A stretch of DNA of 64,000 nucleotides from Epiperipatus broadwayi (GCA_028023455.1 JAQFVV010000017.1:870001-934000), one strand, 5' to 3'. Shown: positions 44,540 through 58,424, numbered from the stretch's first letter. Translations and numbers: made by a program. Notes: a model not told the origin generated them from the letters alone.

Positions 44540-46600
44540 AGTAGGGTTATAAATAAATAAAAAGGGGGCTCCGATAAAAAAATTTTCAGGCATTTAGAAG
44601 AAGCCCCAATAGAGTATATTAATAGCTTATTTAAGATATTTAACTCAAAAAGCAGCCATTTACAAGCATCCCAAGCTTGATCGAATTTTGTGTTTTAATA
44701 AACCTTATAATTTTGAAGAATTTAAGCAGGCTCTATTAATCTGCTATTAAAGTGAGGAATACCAAAGGGATGTCAAATACAAGATACCCCATGAGAAATG
44801 ATAAAGCCATGTTTTAGAAGATAAGTGACTACGTTGAGAATCTTAAACAGATAATTCAGTGTCTAAAATGATTATTAAGATAGGGAGGCCTATTTTTTCT
44901 GATATTAACAAATAGCACTGATGAAAAGACCATTGAACAGATAGCTGAATAGGGAGGCCTATTTTTTCTGATATTAACAAATAGCACTGATGAAAAGACC
45001 ATTGAACAGATAGCTGAATTGTTAAATGTATTACATAGTTTCAAACCTGCAAATGATAAAAGGTAAAGGGTATTTAAATCCCAACTGAAAAGACATTTTA
45101 AAAGAGAGAATAATTACCACAAATGTCATGCAGTATAGAAAAGCAAAAGATGCATCATCATGGATGAAGAAAAGATCAACTAACAATCCAGAGAGAACAA
45201 GTTATTCCACACATCAGAAATGGATCTAACACAATGACTGCATGGCTGCTGTTAAAACACAGATTAAAATCAAAGGATATAATTGCAAATGAGAGAGGAT
45301 TTCTGTAATCTATTTCCAGTATGGAGTACAGGAACAATGTAGGGGATCATAGAGCACAAATGCAATGGTGATAACTATACCATGGCAAATTTAGCATTTA
45401 GTTGGGGGAAAGAAGAATCTTGGTTTACAGCGCAATACTACCCCAAAATTAAAATAATATTAGAAGGTATTATTGTTGAAGTTTTATTAGATTCATTCAA
45501 GAAGTCAAATATCTTTTATATTAGAGTTGCATGAATAAATTATTCACCTGAATCTGGATATTTAGAGAACTTTCTTTAAAAGCAGTGTGTTGGCTATAGT
45601 GAGCAATAAGAAAGCTAAATGGCTTCAAAATAAATTTGAGTACAAATATGGATGAAAAAGAAATATGTAAGTCATGTGTTATTAATTTTAAATGAACTTA
45701 TTTATGAAGTCATTCTCTGATCTGACTTCATGCATAAATCAGGCAGAATTCTAAATTATCGTAATTGTCAGATCATATGTGAGATTGAAGTCTTACCATT
45801 CTTGCCAGAGAAGTTGTATTCATCTGCCATGATATGCTGTATACAGCACTATAACCAATGGTTGGAAAGGATTGCCATTTATCAAAGGTGAGAGCAGGAA
45901 TCAGTTTGAATTATTATTCCAGAGATACAAATCCTTGTTATATAATATACCTGGAATGAAAAAGGAATACGAACATCAGATCAAAATTAAAGGTGGTTAA
46001 ATTATAAACATCTTAATTATGTGTAATAAAATGGATGGGTCTACATTATTAACATCAATATATTTAAGGGAGGTAATATGAGCTTTATCTCAAATACAAT
46101 ATAGGCACTTACAGCAGTAAAAATTAAAAGAACAAAATTAAATGAAAATCTTGAAAATACACTGTTTCCAGTAAAAGGGTGAATGGTTTTCACTCTAAGG
46201 CACCTTCAATGTGATCTCTGAATCATCTCGTAGAATTACTGTTCATGACAACAATTTGAAGACATTAATATATCTAATCATGAATTACAACATAAACATC
46301 ACAGTGTGTTTCATACCTTAATGCACTTGCTAACATTATATTTAGTTTTAAATTGGGGAAAACTGATAATGAAATGTTTTTTTAAGCCTGAATTGCAAGA
46401 ATTTTTTCAAATGGTTTCTAAGATTTTATGATGGCAAAGAGCACATTAAAGACAATCCCCAAAGATATAAAACACTGTTGCACACTTTATGTTAAAACTC
46501 TTAATCCACACATCTTAGCATCTTCAAAATTTTTATAGTGGATAGCTAAATTAGGTAATCCACAAATATTCAGAAATGGGATTGCAAACAGTTTGATGAC
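44540..46600 (+). pseudogene. Very degraded retroelement coding region (possibly gag-pro of an LTR element)
   Basis: Across broken plus-strand frames, gag-like wording appears (about 44585-44720), a basic R-H-F-K-R stretch at about 45090, and L-E-G-I-I-V-E-V-L-L-D-S (about 45450-45495), resembling a retroviral-type aspartic protease start. A perfect 69-bp duplication lies at 44880-45017. No intact frame longer than about 65 codons. The assignment is weak. Confidence 0.3.
44880..45017. repeat. Perfect 69-bp tandem duplication
   Basis: The unit starting ATAGGGAGGCC at 44880 repeats from 44949 with no visible difference. Sixty-nine is a multiple of three. Confidence 0.92.
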
Positions 46601-46872
46601 AGATCAGTCAGCTTTTTATTGAAACAAATTGCGTATTTTCAAAAGATATATATATTAAAAATTTTAATTTCATTTGAAGAGATTGTCCAAATTATAGAAA
46701 TAACTCTGGCATACATCAGACAAATGCATTTGCTCATTACTCTAGATTTTTTTTTAACAGATATCAAACAATATTTGTATCATGAAGCTTATCTTATAAA
46801 AACTGCAAAAAAGTAAATTGGTGTTGGTTTAGAAGGCGCTCTCTAACATTTTGATTTCTAAGGGATGCCCCC

Positions 46873-47140
46873 AAACCACCACTGAACACAACTAAGAACT
46901 AAATGAAGTCAGATAATATGGGCCACTATCGTTACAAAATATTTAAATTATTTTGATTTCTAAAGGTATTTGATTTTGTTTTGATTCAGCCTAGTCCTAG
47001 AAAATTTGCATGTTTATATTTTAATTTTCTGATGGAAATTGTAAATTTTATAGTTAGTGGTCCAAATAATTGGCTTTGTAACGATAGTGGCCCTTATTAT
47101 CTGATTTTATTTAGTACTTAGTTGTGTCAGTGGAGGTTTT
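46873..47140. repeat. Foldback element with ~66-bp arms
   Basis: Left 46873-46938 and right 47075-47140 are reverse complements (AACCACCACTGAACACAACTAAG versus CTTAGTTGTGTCAGTGGAGG type matches) around a 136-bp A+T-rich centre. No coding capacity. Confidence 0.8.
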
Positions 47141-47145
47141 AAGGC

Positions 47146-48297
47146 TCCTTTAAAAGCCAAAATGGCAGAGTGTGACTTTTAAACCAACAGGAGTAAATTT
47201 TACATAGCTATAAATTTATTGGTGTTTTTTGAAAATCATAAGGTAATTCATAGTCATTAAAAATGTATTATTTTCTTTTCAGTTTCTAGAAATAGACGAA
47301 AAGCTAATTATTATTTATAGCTAAAAAGTGAGATAAATTTTTTAATATTTAAAATAACATTTATTTATGTGTGGGTCCATACACATCTGTGCAAAGTACA
47401 GTAGTACTTATTGGTTTTTAGACTGGTCTCAGTTCATATGGGGGGGGGGTACTTTTTCCCCAGTTATCACTTTTACTAAAAAAATAAAATGAGTTCAGTT
47501 CCTGTAGGAATATGAACTTTCTTCCATTACAATAGTGAGGTCTGCATTATATCACAATAATAATTTCTGTTTTCACTATTAACATGTTACACTAGATTAA
47601 CCTGGAATTTTTACCCTCTATCTAATAAAAACAAAATCCCTATTTATTGATTGATGTCAGATATCTAGATGGATTAGTTATGGGCCAGCTACCTGAAAAA
47701 AATGATTTTTAAATTTCGGTCATAGCTTGAACTCGGATTTAGTTCATGATATGGTCAGACGAATGCACACGCCAGAGCCTTCAGATTTTTAAATTATTAT
47801 TATTTGAATATGTTTATCTTTTTTCCCACCATCCTCATTTTTGACAATAATTCTACAGGGGCTTTTTGTAAAATGTAAGCAGGGTCTGCCTTTCTCTGAA
47901 AGACATGCTCATTGCATTTTGAAATATTTTTGTAGGAAATCTGTTACTATTTATTTATTTCATATATCCAGTCCATCAAAAATATATTATTGAATTCAAT
48001 ATCATCACATCTTTTCAAGCAAATTATATATTTTGTGATATTAAAAAAAAAAAACCCCACTTTGGATAATAGAAAAATGCAACAGTAATAATATTATATT
48101 TCCCACTGCCACTTAAAATTATTTTATAGTAGCAGAAGCCATTTTCAATTCCTCGAAGTATATATTTTTTCTCTTACAAAAAAAAATTGGTTGATCTAAA
48201 AAAGACGAAACATTCATTTCTGAAAATTTTGTATTAAAATAATTTCAAAAATGTTTTCTCATTAATGAAATTTGATTTCTAATATAGAATACTATAA
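47146..48297. other. GSAP intron sequence, nothing supported
   Basis: A+T-rich, with a G9 run at about 47440. No supported feature. Confidence 0.4.
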
Positions 48298-48323
48298 TTT
48301 CTCTACATATAAATTATGCATAT

Positions 48324-48402
48324 GGGGGATTTGAACTCAGACTTTCAAGCAACTTTCAACTATACACTCTATCTTATACTACTGATATACATAACCACAC
48401 AC
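48324..48402 (-). repeat. tRNA-derived SINE head (family A)
   Basis: Minus strand: ATATCAGTAGTATAAGAT (A-box-like) ... GAGTTCAAATCCCCC (B box). Same layout as 3410 and 7665. Confidence 0.45.
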
Positions 48403-48550
48403 ATGTAAAAAAGATACATAATCACCAATAATCCCCTATATTTACAATTAAGTTCCAAGTATAAGAATGCCTGTATTTCAAATGTTATATAAATTATATG
48501 TAAAATTTGAAATAATTTTATGGGTTGTTTTTTTTAATCCAGAGGTATCT

Positions 48551-48733
48551 ATCATTAAAAACCAGTCAATATTTGGACAACCCCAATATCAATAACGGTT
48601 AACAAATTCAAACTGCCATCAAGGCAGTCTCCTTTTGACAACAAAGGTGTTAAAGATTGCCTTGACAACAGTTTGAAATTGTTGATTGTTATGGATATTG
48701 GGGTTATTTAATTGTTGACTTATTTTTAATGAT
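48551..48733. repeat. 183-bp nearly complete palindrome
   Basis: Arms about 48551-48630 and 48654-48733. The central ~23 bp itself contains CCTTTTG...CAAAGG. The inner arms carry the GATTGCC...TTTGAA type hairpin seen at 37780. The whole unit can fold on itself. Confidence 0.8.
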
Positions 48734-49253
48734 TATTTACAAAGCCATTAAGCCTTGAGCATTATTACATTTATTATTTAAGAGATATCTATATACAATA
48801 TATGAATTAGAATTGAAATTTTAATTATTTGTAATTTTATTGCCTGTAAAATGTTAGAATTTTTAAAATTTTATTTAAAATAATCACCAGAAAAATCTTT
48901 TATTTATATGTTTTGTTAAATATTTGAAAGTTTTACTTACTTTAAATGTTAACTGTAGCCTGTTATACCAAAATTCAATGAAATGAGTATAAAAACAATA
49001 TTGCAATTTTATTTATAATAGTATTTCCATTGGATTCAATATTCATAATAAGCAAGGATTTTCTGTAGTCTAATGAAATGACTTTACAATAATTTTTTTA
49101 GTTAATTTTTATTTTTTGAAGCTCTTTACATTTCTCTATGTGACTTTCTTCTATTAAAGATCTCAAACAGTTCGTCTTTGTAGTTATCTCCTTTGACATT
49201 TGCTTTTATATAATTGATTTAGAAACTTTTTTGCTATACTATTTACTAATTAA

Positions 49254-49742
49254 TCATCATCATCAACCATTATCAGTCCACTGCAGGATAAAGGTCTCTC
49301 CAAGTTCAATCCATCTCCTCTGGTCTTTAGCTTCTCTTCTCCACATTACCCCTGCACACTTTCTTATTTCATCCATCCATCTTACATGTGGTTTTTTTCT
49401 GGGTCTTTTACAATCTCTTGGAATCCAGTTTAGGATTTCAATTGTCCATCTATTATCTCTTCTAGCAATATGTCAAGCCCAACTCCACTTCAATCTTTTA
49501 ATTTTTTCAATAAGGTCAGTAACACCTGTTTGTTGTCTTACCCATACATTGCGTTTTCGATCTCTTCTTGTTACTCCCAACATACATCTCTCCATACTCC
49601 TTTGAGTGGTCTGAAGTCTATGTATTGCTCTTCTATTAAGTGTCCAAGTCTCAGATCCATGAGTAAGAACTGGTAAAACACATTTATTAAAAACTTTACT
49701 TTTCAAGCATATAGGCATATTTCATTTTAGTATCAAGTTATT
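49254..49742 (-). mobile_element. RTE-type LINE 3' fragment, ~490 bp, antisense to GSAP
   Basis: The reverse complement matches 15690-16160 of the fuller LINE, with an open minus-strand stretch 49718-49473 (V-L-T-H-G-S-E-T-W-T-L...V-T-R-R-D-R-K-R-N-V-W-V) before a stop. The 3' end shows CATCATCATC, i.e. the GATGAT tail. 5'-truncated. Confidence 0.9.
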
Positions 49743-50018
49743 ATATATATACTGTAGGATCCTTAATATTATGTATGCCTAAAAAACCATTTCCATATCT
49801 ACCAAAATTTTATTTGTCATAATCTTTTCCTTGGAATTATTATTTTTATAGCTAAAAGGTTCTCACTGGCTTTATTTTCTGAGAATTATTTATGTCTATC
49901 TATGCCTGAAATCATTGTTTCAATAACATTTTTTTATTATTAATTAATGTTCAGTTAGTTTCAAAGTAATTATAAGGCTACATTTTGAAAGTTGTTTGTT
50001 TGTTTATTTTTATTTCAG

Positions 50019-50182
50019 GATGTGCCACATTTTTGGACTGGAGTTCTAAAAAAATTTATAAAATATCTGTCAATAATGACTCTCTGCTTACTCTTTTTCA
50101 AGACACCATGGTACCTAGTACACGACTTGCTATACTCCATTATTTCATAATACATGAGAATAATATGTATTATATTCAAAAG
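50019..50182 (+). CDS. GSAP: Gamma-secretase activating protein, internal exon 3 of 5 seen
   Basis: A 164-nt exon with strong TATTTCAG acceptor and AAAAG/GTAATT donor; phase 1 in, phase 0 out. It reads F-L-D-W-S-S-K-K-I-Y-K-I...S-L-L-T-L-F-Q-D-T...A-I-L-H-Y, which lines up with human GSAP V-L-D-C-C-S-G-K-L-Y-R-A...S-L-L-Q-L-L-Q-N-T...A-A-L-H-C. This is the clearest match and anchors the gene call. Confidence 0.88.
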
Positions 50183-50248
50183 GTAATTTAAATTTTATGT
50201 CCAGTCTATATCTTTGTGTATTTGTATATTTACATATATATATATATT

Positions 50249-50620
50249 GAACCGGGTGGGGTAAATGTAGATCGAAATAGGAACAACAAAATCTCTAGCA
50301 TGAACTTTGACTCTTTAAATAAAAACTTGTGAAAGCAAAATTATAAAACTTTTTTTATTCAAAAAAAATATGATACACTTATTTATTAATCCGATCTGCA
50401 CCAATGCAATTTAAGTATTGCTCCACCACGGCCCCTTAGGCAGAGAAGAGAGCACCCAAAGAGTACCTGTATTCAAGCCGAAGTTATATACAAAACTATA
50501 TATATAACTAAGACCACGTTTCCAGGACACAGATATCTTCTCGGCTGCAGAATTCAACACCTATCATTCAATGCACTTTTTTGTTTTGGAGTAAACCCCA
50601 GGCGCCAATTAATTACCGAA
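50249..50620. repeat. G+C-richer repeat-like block (possible LTR fragment)
   Basis: Begins TGAACCGGGTGGGG immediately after a TATATA run, again the preferred insertion context here. On the minus strand TTGGCGCCTGGGG (about 50590-50602) looks like a primer-binding-site motif. No partner repeat found. Confidence 0.3.
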
Positions 50621-53310
50621 GTAAATAATGCACTTTGAATGGTGACAAACTAATTCAGTGCCTAAGATATCCAAACTAGCTCAATCAAAAGGATAATATA
50701 ATATACTGTTACTTTATTTAGTGGTAAAAGAATTGACCGACAAATAAGATAATTTATTTTAACTAAATATTTATTATTGTAAAGTTTAAACTACTTTTAT
50801 AAAATCTTAATTAAATTAGACAATGATTTATAATAACCTCAGTCACCCACATATTGTAATAAGATATACCATGGTAATATAATTCAGCATTAAAATAATT
50901 ACAAGCATTCAATGTTTACTATTATAGTTTAGAAACTACTATAAATTCTTAATTAACTTAAACAATGATTTTATATATAACTACCCATACTCTTAATAAA
51001 TCACACAAAACATTTAAAACACGCACATCAATAGTTTGTTTATGCATGCTATAGAGTTACTGACTCTGGAGGCTTCAAATTATTGCAATGGCTACTTTAA
51101 TATCAGAAATGGAAATAAGAAAAGTTATTCATTATTGACTTCTTGCTGTTTGCTGCTTCATGTGCATTTTCCAACCGGTTGGATTTGAGGGTTTTGTGGA
51201 GGTTTCTATGATTACTATTTTGTGATACTATTATCAAGACAGATAGATATCTCTGGCAGCTTCAAGTTATTAGGAAGGCATAACTTTTATCAGGCAAAAT
51301 TGCTCATCTTCCATTGGACTAAGGGCTGGAGATTGGCCGTATGTTTCCAACGGCTGTTAGCACTGCATTGTCATGGAAAAGGGACTCTGGATATGTGATA
51401 GACTGCTTGTAAAACTCAACTGGCTGAAGAACTGATTGACTGACTGATTGAATCTGATTGTGAACTCAACTGATTGAATGATGAAAAACCGGACTATTTA
51501 CATGATGACCTGTTTTCACTTTGTTAATTGGTTTTTATGTCTGCCAGCTATATTCGTTGTTGAAATTCGTCCACTTTTTTGAGTAAATACTGATAAGATT
51601 TTAATCCTGTTTTCAGTTGGTAGCCATTGCTATTTCTGTTTGCATACAATCCTTGAGGGAAATTCCAATCACATGTCTTCATCTGTGTTTTAATTTTTTA
51701 ACTTTCATACTTCATTATATTTTTTAACCCGCACACAATTATTTTATCAACATGCACACACTTTACTATACTTCCTTATTTTTTAAATATAAACAATCTT
51801 ATTTATTTTAAAATGAATGGGAAAAGATTTTTCTTTCTTTAATTAAATGAAAAGAGATATTTTTTATTACTTGAAAATCAACTACTTTTAGCTTGTCTAA
51901 GTTATATTTTCTACCCCCTTCTAATTAATAAATGATGTTTGTATGAATAACTTTTAAAACTCTTTTAGATTTTCTCTTTTTTTTAATGAGATGCTTTAAT
52001 TCAATTATTTATGGCCAGCTTAGTGATTTTATTATTTATTAATCAAATTTAAAACTTTTTGCATTATTTATGAAAATTGTTTATTTTTGAATAATTGTAC
52101 ATTTTTTATTTATTTTAAAATTTGCAGATGGCAATTTTAATATAGCGCTGCTTATTAGTGGTATAATATATAAGTTGTCATATAAAAAAATCCTATCCCT
52201 CATCTCCAAAGTGCACTATCTGTATATAAATTAATTTCTTTTTACTTTTTTTTATGCATTAAATTGTATTTACTCATATAATAATATTTATACATCTTCT
52301 CTCTAATGAAAATGCACTCAGCTAATGTTAATAAATAAAGATATAGAATAAATCTTTCCTTTATCCAACATTAGAAACATTTTTGTCAAGTAATTGCAAA
52401 CAAAAAAAAAAGGATAACAATTTCCAATATTAAGCCAATAAACATCACATGACCACCACTTCCAATATTACAATACAATAAAATAAATTTTTCTTTTATA
52501 TTTTTTGACAGTTTCCATTGTTCAGCAGTCTTCATTAGAGATATAATATTCAAATATATACAACGTACAATTAGTAAATATTTTAACATATATAAATAGA
52601 TATAATTATATAACACATTATAGATTTTATACAATACAAATACTTTAATGAACCCAAAAATTATATCTTTATACATTTTTTTAACAAATTTATGCATATT
52701 AATCTTCTTGTTTTTTATTCTTATTTTTTTTATAAATTGTTTTATATTTTTAATATATATATATTGTAAGAGATGACTTACAACCAACCATCATACCAAT
52801 CCCAGTTTTTTCACGATGTTTGAATTCAGACCAAGTGGTAGGCAAATAACTTATCCTACATACCTGCTTATATATACATATATAAACATACATATAAACT
52901 AATATGTTTGTCTATTTGTAGAAATTAATTTTTTTTTCATTTAATATAATTAACTAAAATAATAATTAATTGACTTATAAGACAGATATAATCTAAGGTC
53001 AAAATATATGAGGTCAAACGAGTTGCTAGGTGATCGATTTTGAATAATGAAGACTAAATAAAAAGTAATAATAATGTTTTATAATTTATATATATATTTG
53101 ATTAAGTTGTAACAATAGGTTTTAGCTAGCATGAGAAAACAATCGAGCATTTTCTTCACTTGTCGGCTAACAGCAGAACTATCATGACATAAAAATAAAG
53201 TCTTTTTTTTAAAAAAAAAAAAAAAAAAAATGTTCAGCATTTAAAAAAAAAAGAAAACAGTAAGAATATGTATTTTAAAATTTAATGTCTATATTTTAAA
53301 ATTAATACTT
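50621..53310. other. GSAP intron sequence, nothing firmly supported
   Basis: A+T-rich overall; 51050-51660 is somewhat richer in G+C, with short CTGATTGA-type direct repeats near 51430-51480. No coding or RNA features recognised. Confidence 0.4.
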
Positions 53311-53324
53311 TATAATTTGGATAG

Positions 53325-54005
53325 ATTTATTAAACGCACATTGATTACGTAAATAATATTTACTGAGGCTATAACCTCGATAATATGCGTATAAAATGCG
53401 ATAGTAGGGACCTCTACAGGTGTTTTAACCACAAGCTTACACTATGGAAGAAAAGAGGGGAACCTTCTTTACTTCAACCTACTTTCTATTTAAATAGGTG
53501 AAGCTGAAGCGGTTAGATCTGCGAGCGTAAAGCTATTCAATACTTCACTCATTAAGTTCACATTTCTTATTACACATTAATATTCACGAAATCTTTTGAT
53601 TTACAACGAGTCAATGGAAAGATTTCATTTTTAGAAATCTATTACAGTAATTTAAAGTTGTAATTATAAATTTATTAAATGCACATTGATTACGTAAGTA
53701 ATATTTACTGAGGCTATAACCTCGATAATATGCGTATAAAATCTTTCCATTGACTCGTAAATCGAAAGATTTCACGAGTATTAATGTGTAATAAGAAATG
53801 TGAACTTAATGAGTGAAGTATTGAATAGCTTCACGCTTGCAGATCTAACCGCTTCAGCTTCACCTATTTAAATAGAAAGTAGATTGAAGTAAAGAAGGTT
53901 CCCCTCTTTTCTTTCATAGCATAAGCTTGTGGTTAAAACACCTGTAGAGGTCCCTACTATCGCATTTTATACGCATATTATCGAGGTTATAGCCTCAGTA
54001 AATAT
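53325..54005. mobile_element. 681-bp compound foldback with 12-bp flanking direct repeats
   Basis: TAATTTGGATAG at 53313-53324 and 54006-54017 brackets it exactly. Long arms (about 53355-53625 and 53743-54005) are reverse complements. In the centre (about 53670-53742) a second, direct copy of the outer ~70-bp end (GCACATTGATTACGTAA...ACTGAGGCTATAACCTCGAT) appears. The left end has an extra ~30 bp missing from the right. No coding capacity. Layout: end, arm, direct end copy, inverted arm, inverted end. Confidence 0.85.
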
Positions 54006-54009
54006 TAAT

Positions 54010-57000
54010 TTGGATAGAAGGAAATTGGAAATTTAATCTTAGCTGATAAAGTGATAAACTTCAATATATAATTAGCAGGATTGAACTAATGATTTAATTT
54101 GTTTTAAAAGCTTGAATTCGTTATTATGGAAATAATGGAAAGAAAATGTGATACTACTAGAAATTGACTGTTTCTTTAAGCTATTTATATATATATATTG
54201 AAGCCACAATAAATAGCCAATAATAAAGGAATCATTACAATATGTGTGGGGTAAAAAAGCCAATACTGTAGGCATTTCCAAAGTTATCTTCGATGTCATT
54301 TTAAAATTATCCATCAAAATGTCTATTTTACAAAACGCTGGTGAACATCAATCTTCAATGGATTTATGCTATACGTTCAGAAGAGATAATTGGTATGTGT
54401 GTGTTTTAACCAAGTAGCATGAAATATATAAATATCAACAGAGTTGGTGAACAAGAACATTATGCATGGAGATTGACATTCAAGTTTATAAACTCTTAAC
54501 TGTGAACAAAATGCTTGCTTTCCTCAGGATATATATAGATATTTTCTTTTTTGATTCACGTGATTTTTTTTTTGTTTTGATTTTTTTTTTGTTTTTATTA
54601 TCTCTATTTGAAATGGTCGTCATGCATTGTGATTTTTTTTTATTTGTGCATTCAAGTTTCATTTTTAAATTCGATCACCTGCATTTTAAAAGTGGGAGCA
54701 GTTAATGGATATGTGTCATATGTTGATGTATTTTAAAAATGGGATCATAGTCAATAAATATGTATAGTCATTAATAAAAGTAAATTTACAGATCCCTCTA
54801 GAAATTCAACACTAATCCATCAAGGCAACCTCAAGTAAGGTTTTTATATAATTAACATTAAGTGCAAACTTTAGGACAAACAAAACTATTATTTACTAAT
54901 AAGTTTTAATAATATTTACTTGTAACTGTTTATTTCTGAGTGCACAATTAATTCACTTGAGTAAATGGTCTTTTACTTATCTTTTATTAATTTTTACTAT
55001 GACTTACATACACATATGTATGGGAGTGGGACTATATATATATATTTTAGTAAAAATAGTTGTAAATATATTTATCCCAACCTATAAATATAATTCTAAT
55101 AATTATATTAATGGGGTAAATTTAAAATTACTGAATTCTGATTTTGCTTTTCCTTTTTGTTTGACATATATATTTAGTGAATTATTTAATATCATTTTGT
55201 ATATACTGTACTTTGAATTATTTTGTTTCTCTAGTGTAAATAAAGATTGATTGAGAACAGACTTCTATCATGAAATCTGAATCAAAGAAATTTATTGTGC
55301 TAAGCCATCCAATGATAGAAGACCATTCTTGTTAACTGAATATTTATTTATTTTTTGTTTGTAAATATTTATTATTATATGTTATAAGTTGTTAATAAAA
55401 GTATTGAGTTGTTTAAACCAATCTGATCTCTGTTTGATCATCTCCATCATCCTTATGTATTTATACCATTAAAAGTTTCATTATCATTATGAATTTACAT
55501 CATTTAGGGTTTGATGATGATCATCATCATTATGTATTGCTCTCCTAAATGATTGATCATCATCAATATTTTTTATATCTATGATTGTACATAGGCATAT
55601 TTGGTCAATAATTAAGTAGGTCCATCCCTGAAGAGAGCTGACTGCAAGAACTCCCTGAGTTTGAATTCTGTGGTGTAATAGGGCCCAAAAAGGGAGGTGT
55701 AATAAATATGCACTAATCTAAATTACATTGAAATGTTGTAAGTAAATTATAAGTCAGCATACTAAATGTAGATGTGATTTGGAACTAGGCATTTCATTGT
55801 GACATCTTTAGGCTCCTATTTGAAAGCCTAGGTCTGACAGTAGTGAGATGCGCTCCCTTTGTTATATGCCATTTTTGATTCGCTAACATCTGGCATACCC
55901 AAATGGGATGTCGAATCATAGATTTAGGATATGACTTGTTGCAGGTTGTTTGACACATTGTATTCAAATCAACCAACTACTTAGTCTTATTCACATTATC
56001 TTATGATATACCCTGCGGTTCCGTTATAATATATTCATTTTAAATTTATTTATCTTTAAAACTTTTTAAGAATTTGATTTATTTTATTATTTTAATATTC
56101 CGTTACAGTTTTAATCATGCATTACTTAATTATCATGCTTTCCTCCTTTCAAGTCTATAGAATTTTTAATTAGCAGAAATTAAACTGTCTTATATTTTAA
56201 AACTATTTTTCTATTTTAATCTATATATATATATATTAGTAAGCTATATTTTTACAAAAGTAGTGTTTTCAATTCCACATCTTTATTTAAAGTTTGTCTA
56301 ATATTTTTAATACACCAGGAGGTCTTCCCCTCAAAAAAAAATGTACTATTATAAATGCATATGTCTAAATACTCATGATTGTTTTCATGGGACTCACAAT
56401 CTTTAGTCAAAATTCAGCATTACATAATTTTTATTTTGTTAACCAATATTTATCATATATATCATATTTTTAATTATATAAAAAATGTAAACTCAATAAA
56501 TAAATATTCAATATTTTAGTTATATACATTAATATAAATTAAATACTGCTTAATGCTATACTAGTAATTTTAAATAAAGTAGAAAATCATATAACACTAG
56601 AAAACAAATTTATACTAAAATTCTCTCAGAACCATTATTTTGTCTGTTAACAAACAGACCTCAAATGAAAATCAACGATTTCATTAAGACTTAATTTACT
56701 TTGACTTATATAAATTTTATAACAATGACAAAGAATCTTATAAACTATACTAGGAATACATTTACCATCAATTATCTGATTTGAAATATTTAATAATGAA
56801 TTTAAATCAAGGCCTTTATCCAAGTAGCATTTATAAAACTCACCCAATAAATGACTGATATTAAAAACTAATCTATAAATTGGTGTCTTAAATAGTAAAG
56901 AAATAAATGCTTTGTTTCCACTAACATTTGAAGTTCTTTATTAACCTTTGTGGTGTATCACATAGCAGCTTTTGTTCATGACTTCAAGTTGCTCTAAAAT

Positions 57001-58310
57001 CAACAATTTTTACATTATCGTAGCGAATTTTTGTCATTTTAAAGCTAAAAATGTACCGTAAGGTGCTGCTTTCTCTATAATTATTTTACAAATAAAAAAT
57101 CAATAATAGTTAAATTTAAAGCTATAACAATGGGAGAGGGTTGACTTTCCAAGGTGCTGATTGGTTGTTTCTCATTTTTAACAAAAGGGAGCGCTTGTCA
57201 ATGATTTTGACCGGTCTAAGTTCTTCGTTTTGATTTTCAAAATGAAAATGTTTATTTTAGAGTTGTTGTTTTTTTTTTTGCATATTATAAATGATTTTGA
57301 TAAAATATGCTGAAAATATAATTATTTTAGAAGAATAGTTAAGATTTTAGTAAAAATTCTTTAGTTTTATACAAACATAAATTGAGAAAGAAATCAAGGA
57401 GTACACTGCATTTTCTAATAGGTTACGAAGGGTTACCAATTGTTTTATGTTTTCCACTATAGATTATTTTTATAATTATAAATAGAAATTTATTTTTGAA
57501 AAAACTTTTGTTCACTTTCATAATCTGACAAATTATTAATTTTCTTTTTACAAATGAAACTAAAATGCATATGATATTAAAAGTCAAATATATTTTTACT
57601 ACTGATTCTATAATTGACCAATCAAAAGTTTAGAACTTTAAAGCCAATAGGGATTTTTACCAATTCAAAGATTAATATCAGTCGTATCCTGATATTTTTA
57701 CTAAATACAATATTTCTAATAAATGTATGGTTATGACTCAGTTCATTATAAATAGAAACAAATTGACCTCCTTGAATATAAACATCACATTCAAAATTAT
57801 TAAGCATTTTATTCCTATGCTAAAAATTCAATAAGAATTTTTTTATGAGTATCACATATCTTAAATTCATTGTTAAATACCTCAAACAATTAATTAATAG
57901 TAAATGTATTGCTAATGCATTTTATAAGATTTTTTGCGTTTGTCATAAAATTTATTTAAATCAAAGTAATTAAATCTTAATGAAAGAATTAATATTCATA
58001 AGATATCATAACTCAGCTTTATATATTCATGAACTGAATATGTCATAAAATACTATTTGACAATGCAAATGTCACCTTTTATGAAAAAACGAATTAAAAA
58101 AGTCAGACAAATTCTGGTGATAATCTGCTTAAATCTGAGGCAGTTAATCTCATGAAAACCTCCTTTGAAATTGATATATTTATATAAAAGGGTAAGTAAA
58201 AAAAGAAATGTTACAATATAATTTGAAGTATCGGAAATGAGAAAATTTTAAAAGGCACATTGAATTTTAAAGAAAAGAAAAGCACTCCAGAAGAAAAGAT
58301 AAGAAATAAG
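54010..58310. other. GSAP intron sequence, nothing supported
   Basis: A+T-rich with frequent TA runs. Short open stretches (for example 55794-55976 minus) have no recognisable motifs. Confidence 0.4.
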
Positions 58311-58315
58311 AATTT

Positions 58316-58328
58316 GGGGGGGGGGGGG
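58316..58328. repeat. G13 homopolymer
   Basis: Thirteen consecutive G in an otherwise A+T-rich intron; length may be unreliable in the assembly. Confidence 0.9.
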
Positions 58329-58424
58329 TGACTTAGGGAAATGAGAATAAATGTATAGTGGTGTTTGTATAAATTAAAAATAATTAATTACAAGTTATAT
58401 GCTAAGTATTTTCTTGTGTGCGGA

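Noticed and set aside
49231-49605. 124-codon plus-strand open frame
   Set aside because: Antisense shadow of the LINE fragment at 49254-49742; the minus strand carries the real coding relic. The same holds for the minus-strand frame at 15805-16125.
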